A stretch of DNA of 24,430 nucleotides from assembly GCA_937949745.1 (NCBI GenBank), contig CALECM010000110.1, positions 1-24,430 of the forward strand, read 5' to 3'. A program made the translations under genes and the position numbers. The DNA comes from an uncultured Bacteroidales bacterium (lineage in GTDB: Bacteria > Bacteroidota > Bacteroidia > Bacteroidales > WCHB1-69). Below the pieces are notes generated by a model. It searched no databases. It saw nothing but the letters and a program-made list of their open reading frames with translations, and was not told the origin of the DNA. Positions 14,804 to 21,993 of this stretch are shown piece by piece; position 1 is the stretch's first letter; the number at the start of each line of letters is the position of its first letter.

Positions 14804-15919
14804 TTATTGTAAACTTAAGTCCCAGTCTTTCCAGATCACCTCATAACCCTGTCCCCTTACCGCTTTCAGTATATCCGCAGGATCCCGGTCATCATTCACG
14901 GCAAACTGCTCGAGTTCGTTTTTGTAGACAGCATATCCGCCGGGATCGGTTTTGGAACCGGCGCTTAAGGAAGTAATTCCCAAGGTTGTCATATTATTCC
15001 GGAAGGCATTATCTTCCCTTGTAGATAAGGCGATTTCTATATCATGCTCGAAAATACGATAGGCAAAGATAATCTGGGCCAGTTCTTTGTCGTTCATGAT
15101 TACATTTGGATGAAAACTTTCTCCTTCATAAGGCCTCATCCTTGGGAAAGAAATGGAATATTTGGTCTTCCAGTACATTTTTTGAAGATATCTTAAATGG
15201 AGAGCCATAAAAGTAGCATCCGTACGCCACTCCTCAAGTCCGATGAGGATACCCAGTCCCATTTTATGGACGCCGGCTTTTCCCATCCGGTCGAACCCGT
15301 CCAGCCGCCAGTCGAATTTGGATTTCATGCCTTTCGGATGATAGATCTTGTATCGCTCTTTGTGATAAGTTTCCTGGTAACAATAAACGGCATTTAAACC
15401 GGCTTCGGTCAATCGTTTGTATTCTTCTTCCAGTAGAGGTTGCACTTCAATGGAGATGGACGCGAAATAGGGCTTCACAAGCCTGATGGCATTTTCAATA
15501 TAGTCGATCCCTGCATCCCTCGGATTTTCGCCGGTAACCAGAAGAATATGTTGAAAATCACCGATTCTTTTAATCGCTTCCACTTCCTGCATAATCTGTT
15601 CGTCCGTGAGGATAATCCGTTTAATGTCGTTATTATGGTTAAATCCGCAATAAATGCAGTGATTCATACATGAATTGGTGAGATAGAGCGGAATGTAAAA
15701 CTGTATGGTTTTGCCGAAACGTTGTTGGGTATATTTCCTGCTCAGGGCCGCCATAGGTTCGAGATAATCTTCCGCGGCCGGAGAGATCAATGCCATAAAA
15801 TCATCGATGCCGGGTCTTTCTTTGGTTAAAGCTCTTTCCACATCTTGGGCCGTTTTAGCATAGATACCGTTTTGGATATCTTCCCAGTGGTATTGGTCGA
15901 TAAGTTCTTTGAATTCCAT
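14804..15919 (-). CDS. thiH: 2-iminoacetate synthase (tyrosine lyase)
   Basis: 371 residues. This radical SAM enzyme splits tyrosine into p-cresol and dehydroglycine, the glycine-derived part of the thiazole. The cluster motif CMNHCIYCGF gives Cys84, Cys88 and Cys91 (CX3CX2C). Family blocks include LLVTGENPRDAGIDYI, SIEVQPLLEEEYKRL and the GMKSKFDWRLDGFDRMGKAGVHKMGLGILIGLEEWR stretch at about residues 196-231. ThiH rather than the oxygen-dependent ThiO implies thiazole synthesis without oxygen. It lies between thiC (46 bases) and thiF (12 bases). Confidence 0.95.
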   Translation of the reverse strand: MEFKELIDQYHWEDIQNGIYAKTAQDVERALTKERPGIDDFMALISPAAEDYLEPMAALSRKYTQQRFGKTIQFYIPLYLTNSCMNHCIYCGFNHNNDIKRIILTDEQIMQEVEAIKRIGDFQHILLVTGENPRDAGIDYIENAIRLVKPYFASISIEVQPLLEEEYKRLTEAGLNAVYCYQETYHKERYKIYHPKGMKSKFDWRLDGFDRMGKAGVHKMGLGILIGLEEWRTDATFMALHLRYLQKMYWKTKYSISFPRMRPYEGESFHPNVIMNDKELAQIIFAYRIFEHDIEIALSTREDNAFRNNMTTLGITSLSAGSKTDPGGYAVYKNELEQFAVNDDRDPADILKAVRGQGYEVIWKDWDLSLQ

Positions 15920-15965
15920 TATATTAAACTTTTAATCGGGATTAGCCGGTAAGATGGTGATGCGA

Positions 15966-17687
15966 TTAAACCTCTTTGACACATTCGTGTTTCCGGGCTT
16001 GTTCCTGATGCATTTCTTTGGTGAGTTTCATCGCACAGAAATGAGGTCCGCACATGGTGCAATGATCACTTTCGTCGTCAAGTCTTCCTATTTTGTAATA
16101 TTCAAGGGCTTTTTCCGGATCAAGGGAAAGATTGAACTGGTCTTTCCATCTAAAATCAAAACGGGCTTTACTCAATGCGTTGTCTCTCACATCCGCTCCG
16201 GGATGCTCTTTCGCCAGATCGGCGGCATGGGCCGCTATTTTGTAGGCCACAACTCCGGCCCGCACATCTTCTTTGTCCGGTAATCCGAGATGTTCTTTAG
16301 GAGTTACGTAACAGATCATCGCCGTTCCGTAACGGGCGATCTGAGCAGCGCCTATCGCGGAAGTAATATGGTCATATCCGGGCGCTATATCGATGGTAAG
16401 GGGTCCCAAAGTATAAAACGGAGCGCCGTGACAATGTTTCAGCTGTTCTTCCATATTGGGCTTTATTTTATGCATAGGTACGTGGCCCGGTCCTTCGATC
16501 AATACCTGAACATGATGTTTCCAGGCAATTTCGGTTAATTCGCCCAATACGGAAAGTTCCGCAAACTGAGCCGCATCGTTGGCATCGTGTATGGAACCCG
16601 GCCTTAGTCCGTCGCCTAAGGAAACCCCGACATCATAACGGCTCAGTATCTCACAGATCTCTTCGAAATGGGTGTAAAAAAGATTTTCCTGGTCGTGCGT
16701 GGTCATCCAATTAGCGATAATGGACCCTCCCCGGGAAACGATGCCGGTAAGACGGCCGTTAACCAATGGCAGATGTGCCCGTAGTAATCCTGCATGAATC
16801 GTAAAATAATCCACTCCCTGTTCACACTGCTCAATCAGGGTATCCCGGTAAATCTCCCAACTCAGGTCGCTGATGTTACCATTCACTTTTTCCAATGTTT
16901 GGTATAACGGAACCGTACCTACGGGAACGGGCGTATTGCGGATAATCCATTCGCGGGTTTCGTGGATATGGTTCCCGGTAGAAAGGTCCATTAACGTATC
17001 GCCTCCCCATTTGCAACTCCATACCGCTTTTTCCACTTCTTCGTCAATTCCCGACGACAGGGCTGAATTTCCGATATTCGTATTGATTTTGACCAGAAAG
17101 CTGGTCCCGATAATCATAGGTTCAGCTTCCGGATGGTTGATGTTCGCCGGGATCATCGCCCTGCCGGCGGCTATCTCACTTCTCACGAACTCAGGTGTGA
17201 TATGGGATTCGATTCCCAATTCTTCATTTTGCAGATTTTCCCGGATAGCCACATATTCCATTTCAGGTGTTATAATGCCTTGTTGCGCATAATACATCTG
17301 GGTGATGGATTCTCCCGGCTTCGCTTTGCGGGGGAAATGCGTAATAGGGAAGCGGATCTCGTCGAGAGACTTGTCATCCAGCCTTTCATTCGAATAGCGG
17401 GATGAGAAAGCGGTAAGTTTTTCAGTATTATTCCTTGCTTCAATCCATTTCTCCCTCAGTCGTGGTAAACCTTGGGTAATATCAATAGTAATTTGCGGAT
17501 CCGAGTAAGGACCGCTGGTATCGTAAAGGGTAACGGGCGGATTTTTTTTAATTATTTTTTTCCCGTCTTCAATTCGGACGGTATCTACCAAAGTAACGGC
17601 ACGCATGCCCACTTTAATGTTATGGATCTTGCCTTGTTTATAAATTTTCTCCGAAGAGGGATATTGTATGCGCTGATTGATTTTCAT
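15966..17687 (-). CDS. thiC: Phosphomethylpyrimidine synthase
   Basis: 573 residues. ThiC rearranges 5-aminoimidazole ribotide into HMP phosphate, the pyrimidine half of thiamine, by an unusual radical SAM reaction. The carboxy-terminal cluster motif CTMCGPHFC places Cys543, Cys546 and Cys551 (CX2CX4C), as in all ThiC. Other landmarks are VTLYDTSGPYSD near the start, MDLSTGNHIHETREWI, SLGDGLRPGSIHDAND and IEGPGHVPMHKI. The protein is shorter than the E. coli form at the amino end, as usual in this phylum. It follows thiG by 5 bases. Confidence 0.97.
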   Translation of the reverse strand: MKINQRIQYPSSEKIYKQGKIHNIKVGMRAVTLVDTVRIEDGKKIIKKNPPVTLYDTSGPYSDPQITIDITQGLPRLREKWIEARNNTEKLTAFSSRYSNERLDDKSLDEIRFPITHFPRKAKPGESITQMYYAQQGIITPEMEYVAIRENLQNEELGIESHITPEFVRSEIAAGRAMIPANINHPEAEPMIIGTSFLVKINTNIGNSALSSGIDEEVEKAVWSCKWGGDTLMDLSTGNHIHETREWIIRNTPVPVGTVPLYQTLEKVNGNISDLSWEIYRDTLIEQCEQGVDYFTIHAGLLRAHLPLVNGRLTGIVSRGGSIIANWMTTHDQENLFYTHFEEICEILSRYDVGVSLGDGLRPGSIHDANDAAQFAELSVLGELTEIAWKHHVQVLIEGPGHVPMHKIKPNMEEQLKHCHGAPFYTLGPLTIDIAPGYDHITSAIGAAQIARYGTAMICYVTPKEHLGLPDKEDVRAGVVAYKIAAHAADLAKEHPGADVRDNALSKARFDFRWKDQFNLSLDPEKALEYYKIGRLDDESDHCTMCGPHFCAMKLTKEMHQEQARKHECVKEV

Positions 17688-17692
17688 AATAA

Positions 17693-18460
17693 TTACATTA
17701 AAAATGAGGTGAGTGGACTACTGGCTTCTGGCATATGGCTTTGACCTGCCAATTGGGCTTCGAAAGCCATGCGGCCGCTAACGACGGCCATTTGGAAAGC
17801 TTTGGCCATAGCAACCGGATTCCCGGCAATGGCAATGGCGGTGTTGACAAGTACGGCATCGGCGCCCATTTCCATGGCTTCGGCGGCATGGGACGGCGCT
17901 CCAATACCCGCATCGACCACCACGGGGATATTACTTTGATCGATAATGATCTCTAAAAGATCGCGGGTCCGTAATCCTTTATTGGTTCCGATGGGCGCTC
18001 CCAGAGGCATGACTGTCGCTGCGCCGGCTGATTCCAGTAATTTACATAGTACGGGATCGGCCTGTATGTATGGTAATACCACAAATCCGAGTTTGGCTAA
18101 TTCCTCCGTGGCTTTCAAAGTTTCTATTGGATCCGGGAGCAGGTATTTCGGATCAGGATGTATTTCCAGTTTTAACCAGTTGGTCTCGAAGGCATCGCGG
18201 GCCAGTCGGGCGGCAAAAACAGCTTCTTTCGCATTCCGTACTCCGGAGGTATTGGGCAATAATTGAATGCCGGGCTTCCTGATATGCAAAAGCATGTCGT
18301 CTTCTTTATTTTCCGGATCGAGTCTTTTCATCGCGACCGTTACCATTTGGGTTTCGGAAGCGGAGATAGCATCACTCATGACCTCGTTGGAACTGAACTT
18401 CCCGGTTCCGAGGAAGAGCCTTGATCCGAACTCTTTACCGGCAATGACTAATTTTTCCAT
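17693..18460 (-). CDS. thiG: Thiazole synthase
   Basis: 255 residues. ThiG condenses 1-deoxyxylulose 5-phosphate, dehydroglycine and the sulfur of ThiS thiocarboxylate into the thiazole phosphate, as a TIM barrel. The start MEKLVIAGKEFGSRLFLGTGK is the standard family opening. NWLKLEIHPDPKYLLPDP carries the catalytic lysine, and VVDAGIGAPSHAAEAMEMGADAVLVNTAIA is the phosphate-binding end (about residues 180-210). The frame is open to 18640 inside thiE, but that extension is unrelated sequence. The chosen start overlaps the end of thiE by 13 bases, a sign of translational coupling. Confidence 0.96.
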   Translation of the reverse strand: MEKLVIAGKEFGSRLFLGTGKFSSNEVMSDAISASETQMVTVAMKRLDPENKEDDMLLHIRKPGIQLLPNTSGVRNAKEAVFAARLARDAFETNWLKLEIHPDPKYLLPDPIETLKATEELAKLGFVVLPYIQADPVLCKLLESAGAATVMPLGAPIGTNKGLRTRDLLEIIIDQSNIPVVVDAGIGAPSHAAEAMEMGADAVLVNTAIAIAGNPVAMAKAFQMAVVSGRMAFEAQLAGQSHMPEASSPLTSFLM

Positions 18461-19089
18461 AATTGATATTGGTTGATGGTATTTATAATTTTTCTGGTTT
18501 CGTTTACCGGATCGATGGTATTGAGAATAGAAGAGGAGAGAGCAATACCGGATATTCCCGTTTCCATCAGGGACGGGATATCTTCCGCCGTAATGCCTCC
18601 GATCGCCAATACCGGTAAATGGATATTCTGCTCCCGGCATTTTGCCATTAATTGCCGGTATCCTTCTATTCCCAATATCGGACTTAAATTCTTCTTTGTA
18701 CTGGTAAAACGGAAAGGGCCGAGACCGATGTAATCTACTCCCGCACGGGCAAGATGTTCAATATCCTCCAAAGTATTGGCAGTACCTCCGATCATATAAT
18801 CATTTCCTAATATAGTACGAGCTTCTTCAGGCGGCATGTCCGTTTTTCCGAGATGAACTCCGGTCGCTTGAATTTTTTTACAAATCTCTACATGATCGTC
18901 GATAAATAATTGCGCGCCGTATTTTTCACATAAGGCTTTGGCTTCCGTACCGGTTTTCCCGATTTCGGCGGGATCGGCATCTTTCATGCGAAGCTGTATC
19001 TGACGACAACCGCCTTCCAGCGCTATTTTCACTGATTCCAGGTAACTGTATCTTTCAGTCCGGTGGGTAATAAATAATAATCCGTTCAT
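18448..19089 (-). CDS. thiE: Thiamine phosphate synthase
   Basis: 213 residues. ThiE joins HMP diphosphate and thiazole phosphate to thiamine monophosphate. QIQLRMKD near residue 34, FIDDHVEICKKIQATGVHLGKTDMP, YIGLGPFRFTSTKKN and AIGGITAEDIP are the conserved blocks, including the GPxxxTxTK diphosphate-binding loop, in which the K-K pair is kept. It overlaps the TenI-like gene by 4 bases (ATGA) and thiG by 13 bases. Of the two ThiE/TenI paralogues here, this one keeps the synthase residues and is the likely working ThiE. Confidence 0.9.
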   Translation of the reverse strand: MNGLLFITHRTERYSYLESVKIALEGGCRQIQLRMKDADPAEIGKTGTEAKALCEKYGAQLFIDDHVEICKKIQATGVHLGKTDMPPEEARTILGNDYMIGGTANTLEDIEHLARAGVDYIGLGPFRFTSTKKNLSPILGIEGYRQLMAKCREQNIHLPVLAIGGITAEDIPSLMETGISGIALSSSILNTIDPVNETRKIINTINQYQLWKN

Positions 19090-19691
19090 AAGGTTCCGGT
19101 AATAGTTTTCAATTGGTTAAACCGTTTTAGTAATCCGGCTTCGTTTTTGGTATCAGGATAATTTTCCCAAAGCCAGCCTAATACGACCACACCACCGAAT
19201 CCATAAGTAGCCGCAAGTGGGATATTATCGGGAGTTATGCCTCCAAGCGCCATCACCTTTGGGTTGATAATACCGTCACTCTTTGCTTTAAGAAGTTGTT
19301 CCGGTGTAAAAGCCTGTTTGTATCCGGTTTTGGAAACGCTGTCAAAAACAGGACTTAAAAAGACATAATTCTTATCTTTCATCATCTGCACTTCTTCTAA
19401 AGAATGACAGGAGGCACTTACCGAGATATTTTGTAAGTCGGGTGGCTGCGGATTACGCCGGTTAAGGTGTACGCCTCTTAAATGAAAAGTTCCGCACAAA
19501 TTAAAATAGTCATGGATCACAATCCGGGAATGGTCATCTTTACGGATCTTCATAAGAAGATCCTGTATCTCGTTTTCGGAAGCACGGGGTTTACGCAGAT
19601 GCAACACTTCCAGTCCTTCTTCAAAAAGCCGGTTGATGATCTCCGCTTCTCCGGCGAATATATTTTCCGTGGTAATCACAATCAGTTTCAT
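19086..19691 (-). CDS. tenI: TenI-like thiazole tautomerase / ThiE paralogue
   Basis: 201 residues, a second member of the ThiE/TenI family. VLHLRKPRASENEIQDLL, GVHLNRRNP, SASCHSLEEVQMMKDKNYVFLSPVF and VMALGGITPDNIP align with the family. Two points favour TenI over ThiE. The diphosphate loop reads SPVFDSVSKTGY instead of GPxxxTxTK, and the CHSLEEV segment resembles the His-containing block of Bacillus subtilis TenI, which speeds aromatisation of the thiazole. TenI does not make thiamine phosphate. It overlaps thiE by 4 bases and follows thiS by 3 bases. Automatic annotation would probably call it a second thiamine phosphate synthase. Confidence 0.75.
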   Translation of the reverse strand: MKLIVITTENIFAGEAEIINRLFEEGLEVLHLRKPRASENEIQDLLMKIRKDDHSRIVIHDYFNLCGTFHLRGVHLNRRNPQPPDLQNISVSASCHSLEEVQMMKDKNYVFLSPVFDSVSKTGYKQAFTPEQLLKAKSDGIINPKVMALGGITPDNIPLAATYGFGGVVVLGWLWENYPDTKNEAGLLKRFNQLKTITGTL

Positions 19692-19694
19692 TGC

Positions 19695-19895
19695 TTATCC
19701 TCCGGATACCGCCTGTATCAGTACCAGTTCCATATTTTCGGTTAATACAGTCTTTTCCCATTGATCTTTGGGAATTACTTCATAATTGATGGCTACGGCT
19801 ATACCCTGTGGTTTTTGTCCCAGTAACTCCATTAAAGTAGTCAGGTTGGAACCCGCTCCGATCTCGTATGGTTTATCGTTTATTTTTATATTCAT
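19695..19895 (-). CDS. thiS: Sulfur carrier protein ThiS
   Basis: 66 residues with a ubiquitin-like fold. The carboxy end VSGG is the double glycine that ThiF adenylates and that carries the thiocarboxylate to ThiG. MNIKINDKPYEIG, LTTLMELLGQKPQGIAVAINYEVIPKDQW and MELVLIQAVSGG match the family throughout. It sits 52 bases after thiD and 3 bases before the tenI-like gene. Confidence 0.95.
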   Translation of the reverse strand: MNIKINDKPYEIGAGSNLTTLMELLGQKPQGIAVAINYEVIPKDQWEKTVLTENMELVLIQAVSGG

Positions 19896-19947
19896 TAGCT
19901 GTATAAGATGCTATTTTATAAAAAGATGTATATATGCGGAAATAATT

Positions 19948-20793
19948 TCAGGATGGTGTTTTCTTTTTTCCCGTTAATTTCACAGGATTAAAGAAATGGT
20001 TTACCGGACCGTTTCCTTTTCCGGTCGTAACTGTCGAACCGGTCGTAATGGCTTGCGTAATATAATCTTTAGCATACCTGACCGCTTCCGGCAAAGCATG
20101 GCCCAAAGCCAGGAAAGCGGTAATAGCGGAAGCGAGGGAGCATCCGGTGCCGTGTAAATTCCCGGTTTGTACAAATTCGGAGGAAAAATAAAGAGGATTG
20201 CTTTCCTGTGTAAATAATATATCTGAAACCCGGTTATGGGAAGGCAGGTGCCCGCCTTTGACCAGTACGGACCGGCATCCCTGGCTGAGAAGTATTTCGC
20301 CGGCTTTAAGAATATCCTGTTCGTTATGGATGGAAATTCCCGACAATGCTTCCGCTTCGGGGATATTGGGCGTAAGGACGGTTAACCGCCGATATAAAAA
20401 CTCCCTGAAACAGCTGACCGTATTAGCGGAGGCCAGTCTGGCGCCGGTCGTGGCCACCATCACCGGATCGATCACTACTTTTTTCAATTGATAACGGTCT
20501 ATCACCCCGGCTACCGTTTCTATAATTTCCGGTGTGGGAAGCATCCCTGTTTTAACTGCATCGAAAGTAATGTCATCCAATACGGTTTCCAGTTGCTGCT
20601 TAACGAAAGCTGCCGGTACAATCTCAACGCCACGGACTTGCTGCGTATTTTGCGCGGTCAGGGCGGTGATCACGGAAGCTCCGAATACGCCAATTGCAGA
20701 AAAAGCTTTGAGGTCTGCCTGAATTCCGGCGCATCCCCCGCTGTCGGAGCCCGCAATGGTTAGGGCAGCCGGATATCTGGTCATTTCATTCAT
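19948..20793 (-). CDS. thiD: Hydroxymethylpyrimidine / phosphomethylpyrimidine kinase
   Basis: 281 residues. ThiD phosphorylates HMP and HMP phosphate to the diphosphate used by ThiE. ALTIAGSDSGGCAGIQADLKAF is the family start (note a Cys inside the usual GGAGIQADLK). VIDPVMVATTGARL, LTPNIPEAEALSG, VLVKGGHL and GTGCSLASAITAFLALG (anion hole) follow. It is the first gene after the TPP riboswitch. Two ATG codons are possible, 20793 and 20784. A TTG at 20820 would extend the frame through the leader hairpin and is rejected. The 9-residue uncertainty does not affect the call. Confidence 0.95.
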   Translation of the reverse strand: MNEMTRYPAALTIAGSDSGGCAGIQADLKAFSAIGVFGASVITALTAQNTQQVRGVEIVPAAFVKQQLETVLDDITFDAVKTGMLPTPEIIETVAGVIDRYQLKKVVIDPVMVATTGARLASANTVSCFREFLYRRLTVLTPNIPEAEALSGISIHNEQDILKAGEILLSQGCRSVLVKGGHLPSHNRVSDILFTQESNPLYFSSEFVQTGNLHGTGCSLASAITAFLALGHALPEAVRYAKDYITQAITTGSTVTTGKGNGPVNHFFNPVKLTGKKKTPS

Positions 20794-20795
20794 AA

Positions 20796-20817
20796 GTTGA
20801 TCAATATAATAATCAAC
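20796..20817 (-). promoter_or_regulatory. Hairpin directly before the thiD start; possible riboswitch expression platform
   Basis: On the minus strand GTTGAT (20817-20812) can pair with ATCAAC (20801-20796), leaving a 10-base loop and ending 2 bases before the ATG at 20793. Its position between aptamer and start suggests control of translation initiation, but no alternative pairing with the aptamer has been shown. Confidence 0.4.
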
Positions 20818-20842
20818 CAAGAGGAGGTAAAGGAGTAGATTT

Positions 20843-20920
20843 TCATCATTCCTACGGCGGCATTATCCGCATCAGGTAGTAAGGGTGTAATCTCAGCCTG
20901 TCAAAAGCACCCCTTGATTG
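20843..20920 (-). promoter_or_regulatory. TPP riboswitch (THI element)
   Basis: The minus strand carries the thi-box in order. GGGGTGC (from 20914) opens P2, GGCTGAGA (20898-20891) is the pyrimidine-binding J3/2 segment, ACACCC closes P2, and ACCTGATG, GGATAATGCC and CGTAGG form the pyrophosphate-binding P4/P5 arm. ATCA and TGAT close P1. It lies between a -7 element and thiD and should repress the whole thi operon when thiamine pyrophosphate is plentiful. No T-run terminator is seen, so control is more likely at translation. Confidence 0.95.
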
Positions 20921-20926
20921 CAACTG

Positions 20927-20934
20927 CAAAGATA
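20927..20934 (-). promoter_or_regulatory. -7 promoter element TATCTTTG of the thiamine operon
   Basis: The minus strand reads TATCTTTGCAGTTGC. Transcription would start near 20920, exactly where the riboswitch P1 helix begins, which supports both calls. Confidence 0.7.
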
Positions 20935-21082
20935 ATAGAAAAATTGTTACATGGAGGAGTATATAGTTAATCTAAGACAGTCTAAAATTATGATCGGTTA
21001 TATTGCAAAAAAAAAACCAATAACTTCTAATAAGATTTATAGACCAAGAAGTAAAAGCATTAGCTTATTCCCTAAAAAACAC

Positions 21083-21090
21083 TACCTTTG
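21083..21090 (+). promoter_or_regulatory. -7 promoter element TACCTTTG of the DUF4007 / ATPase operon
   Basis: ACTACCTTTGTGAG matches TAnnTTTG. Transcription would start near 21096, with a leader of about 21 bases before 21118. It shows that the right-edge locus has its own promoter, divergent from the thiamine operon about 150 bases away. Confidence 0.6.
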
Positions 21091-21117
21091 TGAGTTGAAT
21101 TTATCTATAAATAGAAT

Positions 21118-21993
21118 ATGAGATTCTCGGGACATGAAACGTTCATCTGCAAGCAGTTCTGGCTAAAAAAAGGTTATGATTTTTTGGTCGCTGGTCGCAA
21201 ATTCAGCGATGAAAATGCTGTTGTAGAATTGGGCGTTGGTAAAAATATGGTATCGGCCATTGGCTTTTGGATGAAAGCCTTTGGACTATGTAACGATAAA
21301 TGGGAGTTATCAGAAATGGCTCATTACATCTTCGGTGATGAAGGGAAAGACACTTATCTCGAAGATATTGGTTCTATTTGGTTGCTTCACTATTTATTGG
21401 TAAAAGAAAACTATGCCTCAATCTACAGTTTGTTTTTCAATGGTTTCAGGAGAGGGCGTATAGAGTTTACATTGGAACAACTTCATAAATACATCGAATC
21501 TCTTGCTAAAGAAGATAATTCTTATAATGTAAATACTATTACAACAGATATTATGGTATTACAGCGAATGTATCAAAAAGCAGATAATACAGAAAAAAAA
21601 ATTGAGCCAGAGGATATTTATTCAGGTATATTCAATGACCTGCAACTTATGACTAAGTTGAGAGTGGAGAAATACGGAGAAAAGGGACTCATTGACTTAT
21701 TCCGAATTTCAAATGAAGACAAACAGAATCTACCTGCTGAAATTGTTTTATTTTCCATACTTGACAATTATTCTGATATGGAAACTATTGGCTTTAAAGA
21801 GTTAGAGGTTGGGGATAATTCTCCCGGAATTGTTTTCGCACTAAACAAAGATGGGCTATATTCAAAAATAGAAAAAATCACAGAAAGATATAAGAATGTG
21901 GTTTTTTCCAGCAATGCAGGAGTTCAAGTGCTACAATTTAAATCTACCATTAATAAATGGGAAGTACTTAATAATTATTATGCCGAAAATTAA
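21118..21993 (+). CDS. DUF4007 family protein, probable component of a defence / DNA-modification cluster
   Basis: 291 residues, no signal peptide or membrane segment. The opening RFSGHETFICKQFWLKKGYDFL and VVELGVGKNMVSAIGFWMKAFGL are the family signature of DUF4007. DLYSxxxxx-type helices follow (DIGSIWLLHYLLVKENY, IESLAKEDNSYNVNTITTDIMVL). The biochemical role is not established. The family is found next to P-loop ATPases and PAPS-reductase-like proteins in BREX type 4-like and DNA-phosphorothioation gene sets; that link is from memory. No SGGxDS PAPS-reductase motif is present here, so this protein does not itself activate sulfur. Its end overlaps the following ATPase gene by 14 bases. The DNA is clearly richer in A+T than the thi genes. 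Confidence 0.85.
   Translation: MRFSGHETFICKQFWLKKGYDFLVAGRKFSDENAVVELGVGKNMVSAIGFWMKAFGLCNDKWELSEMAHYIFGDEGKDTYLEDIGSIWLLHYLLVKENYASIYSLFFNGFRRGRIEFTLEQLHKYIESLAKEDNSYNVNTITTDIMVLQRMYQKADNTEKKIEPEDIYSGIFNDLQLMTKLRVEKYGEKGLIDLFRISNEDKQNLPAEIVLFSILDNYSDMETIGFKELEVGDNSPGIVFALNKDGLYSKIEKITERYKNVVFSSNAGVQVLQFKSTINKWEVLNNYYAEN

Noticed and set aside
16873..17405. Two overlapping plus-strand open frames inside the thiC region
   Set aside because: They are antisense to thiC, which is conserved end to end. No promoter element or recognisable protein is seen.
18461..18640. An amino-terminal extension of thiG
   Set aside because: The extension is thiE sequence read in another frame. The family start MEKLVIAGKEFGS is at 18460.
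20821..20835. GAGGAGGTAAAGGAG on the plus strand, looking like a strong ribosome-binding site
   Set aside because: No plus-strand start codon with a supported gene follows it at a suitable distance. It is the complement of the thi leader, and the next plus-strand gene starts at 21118.
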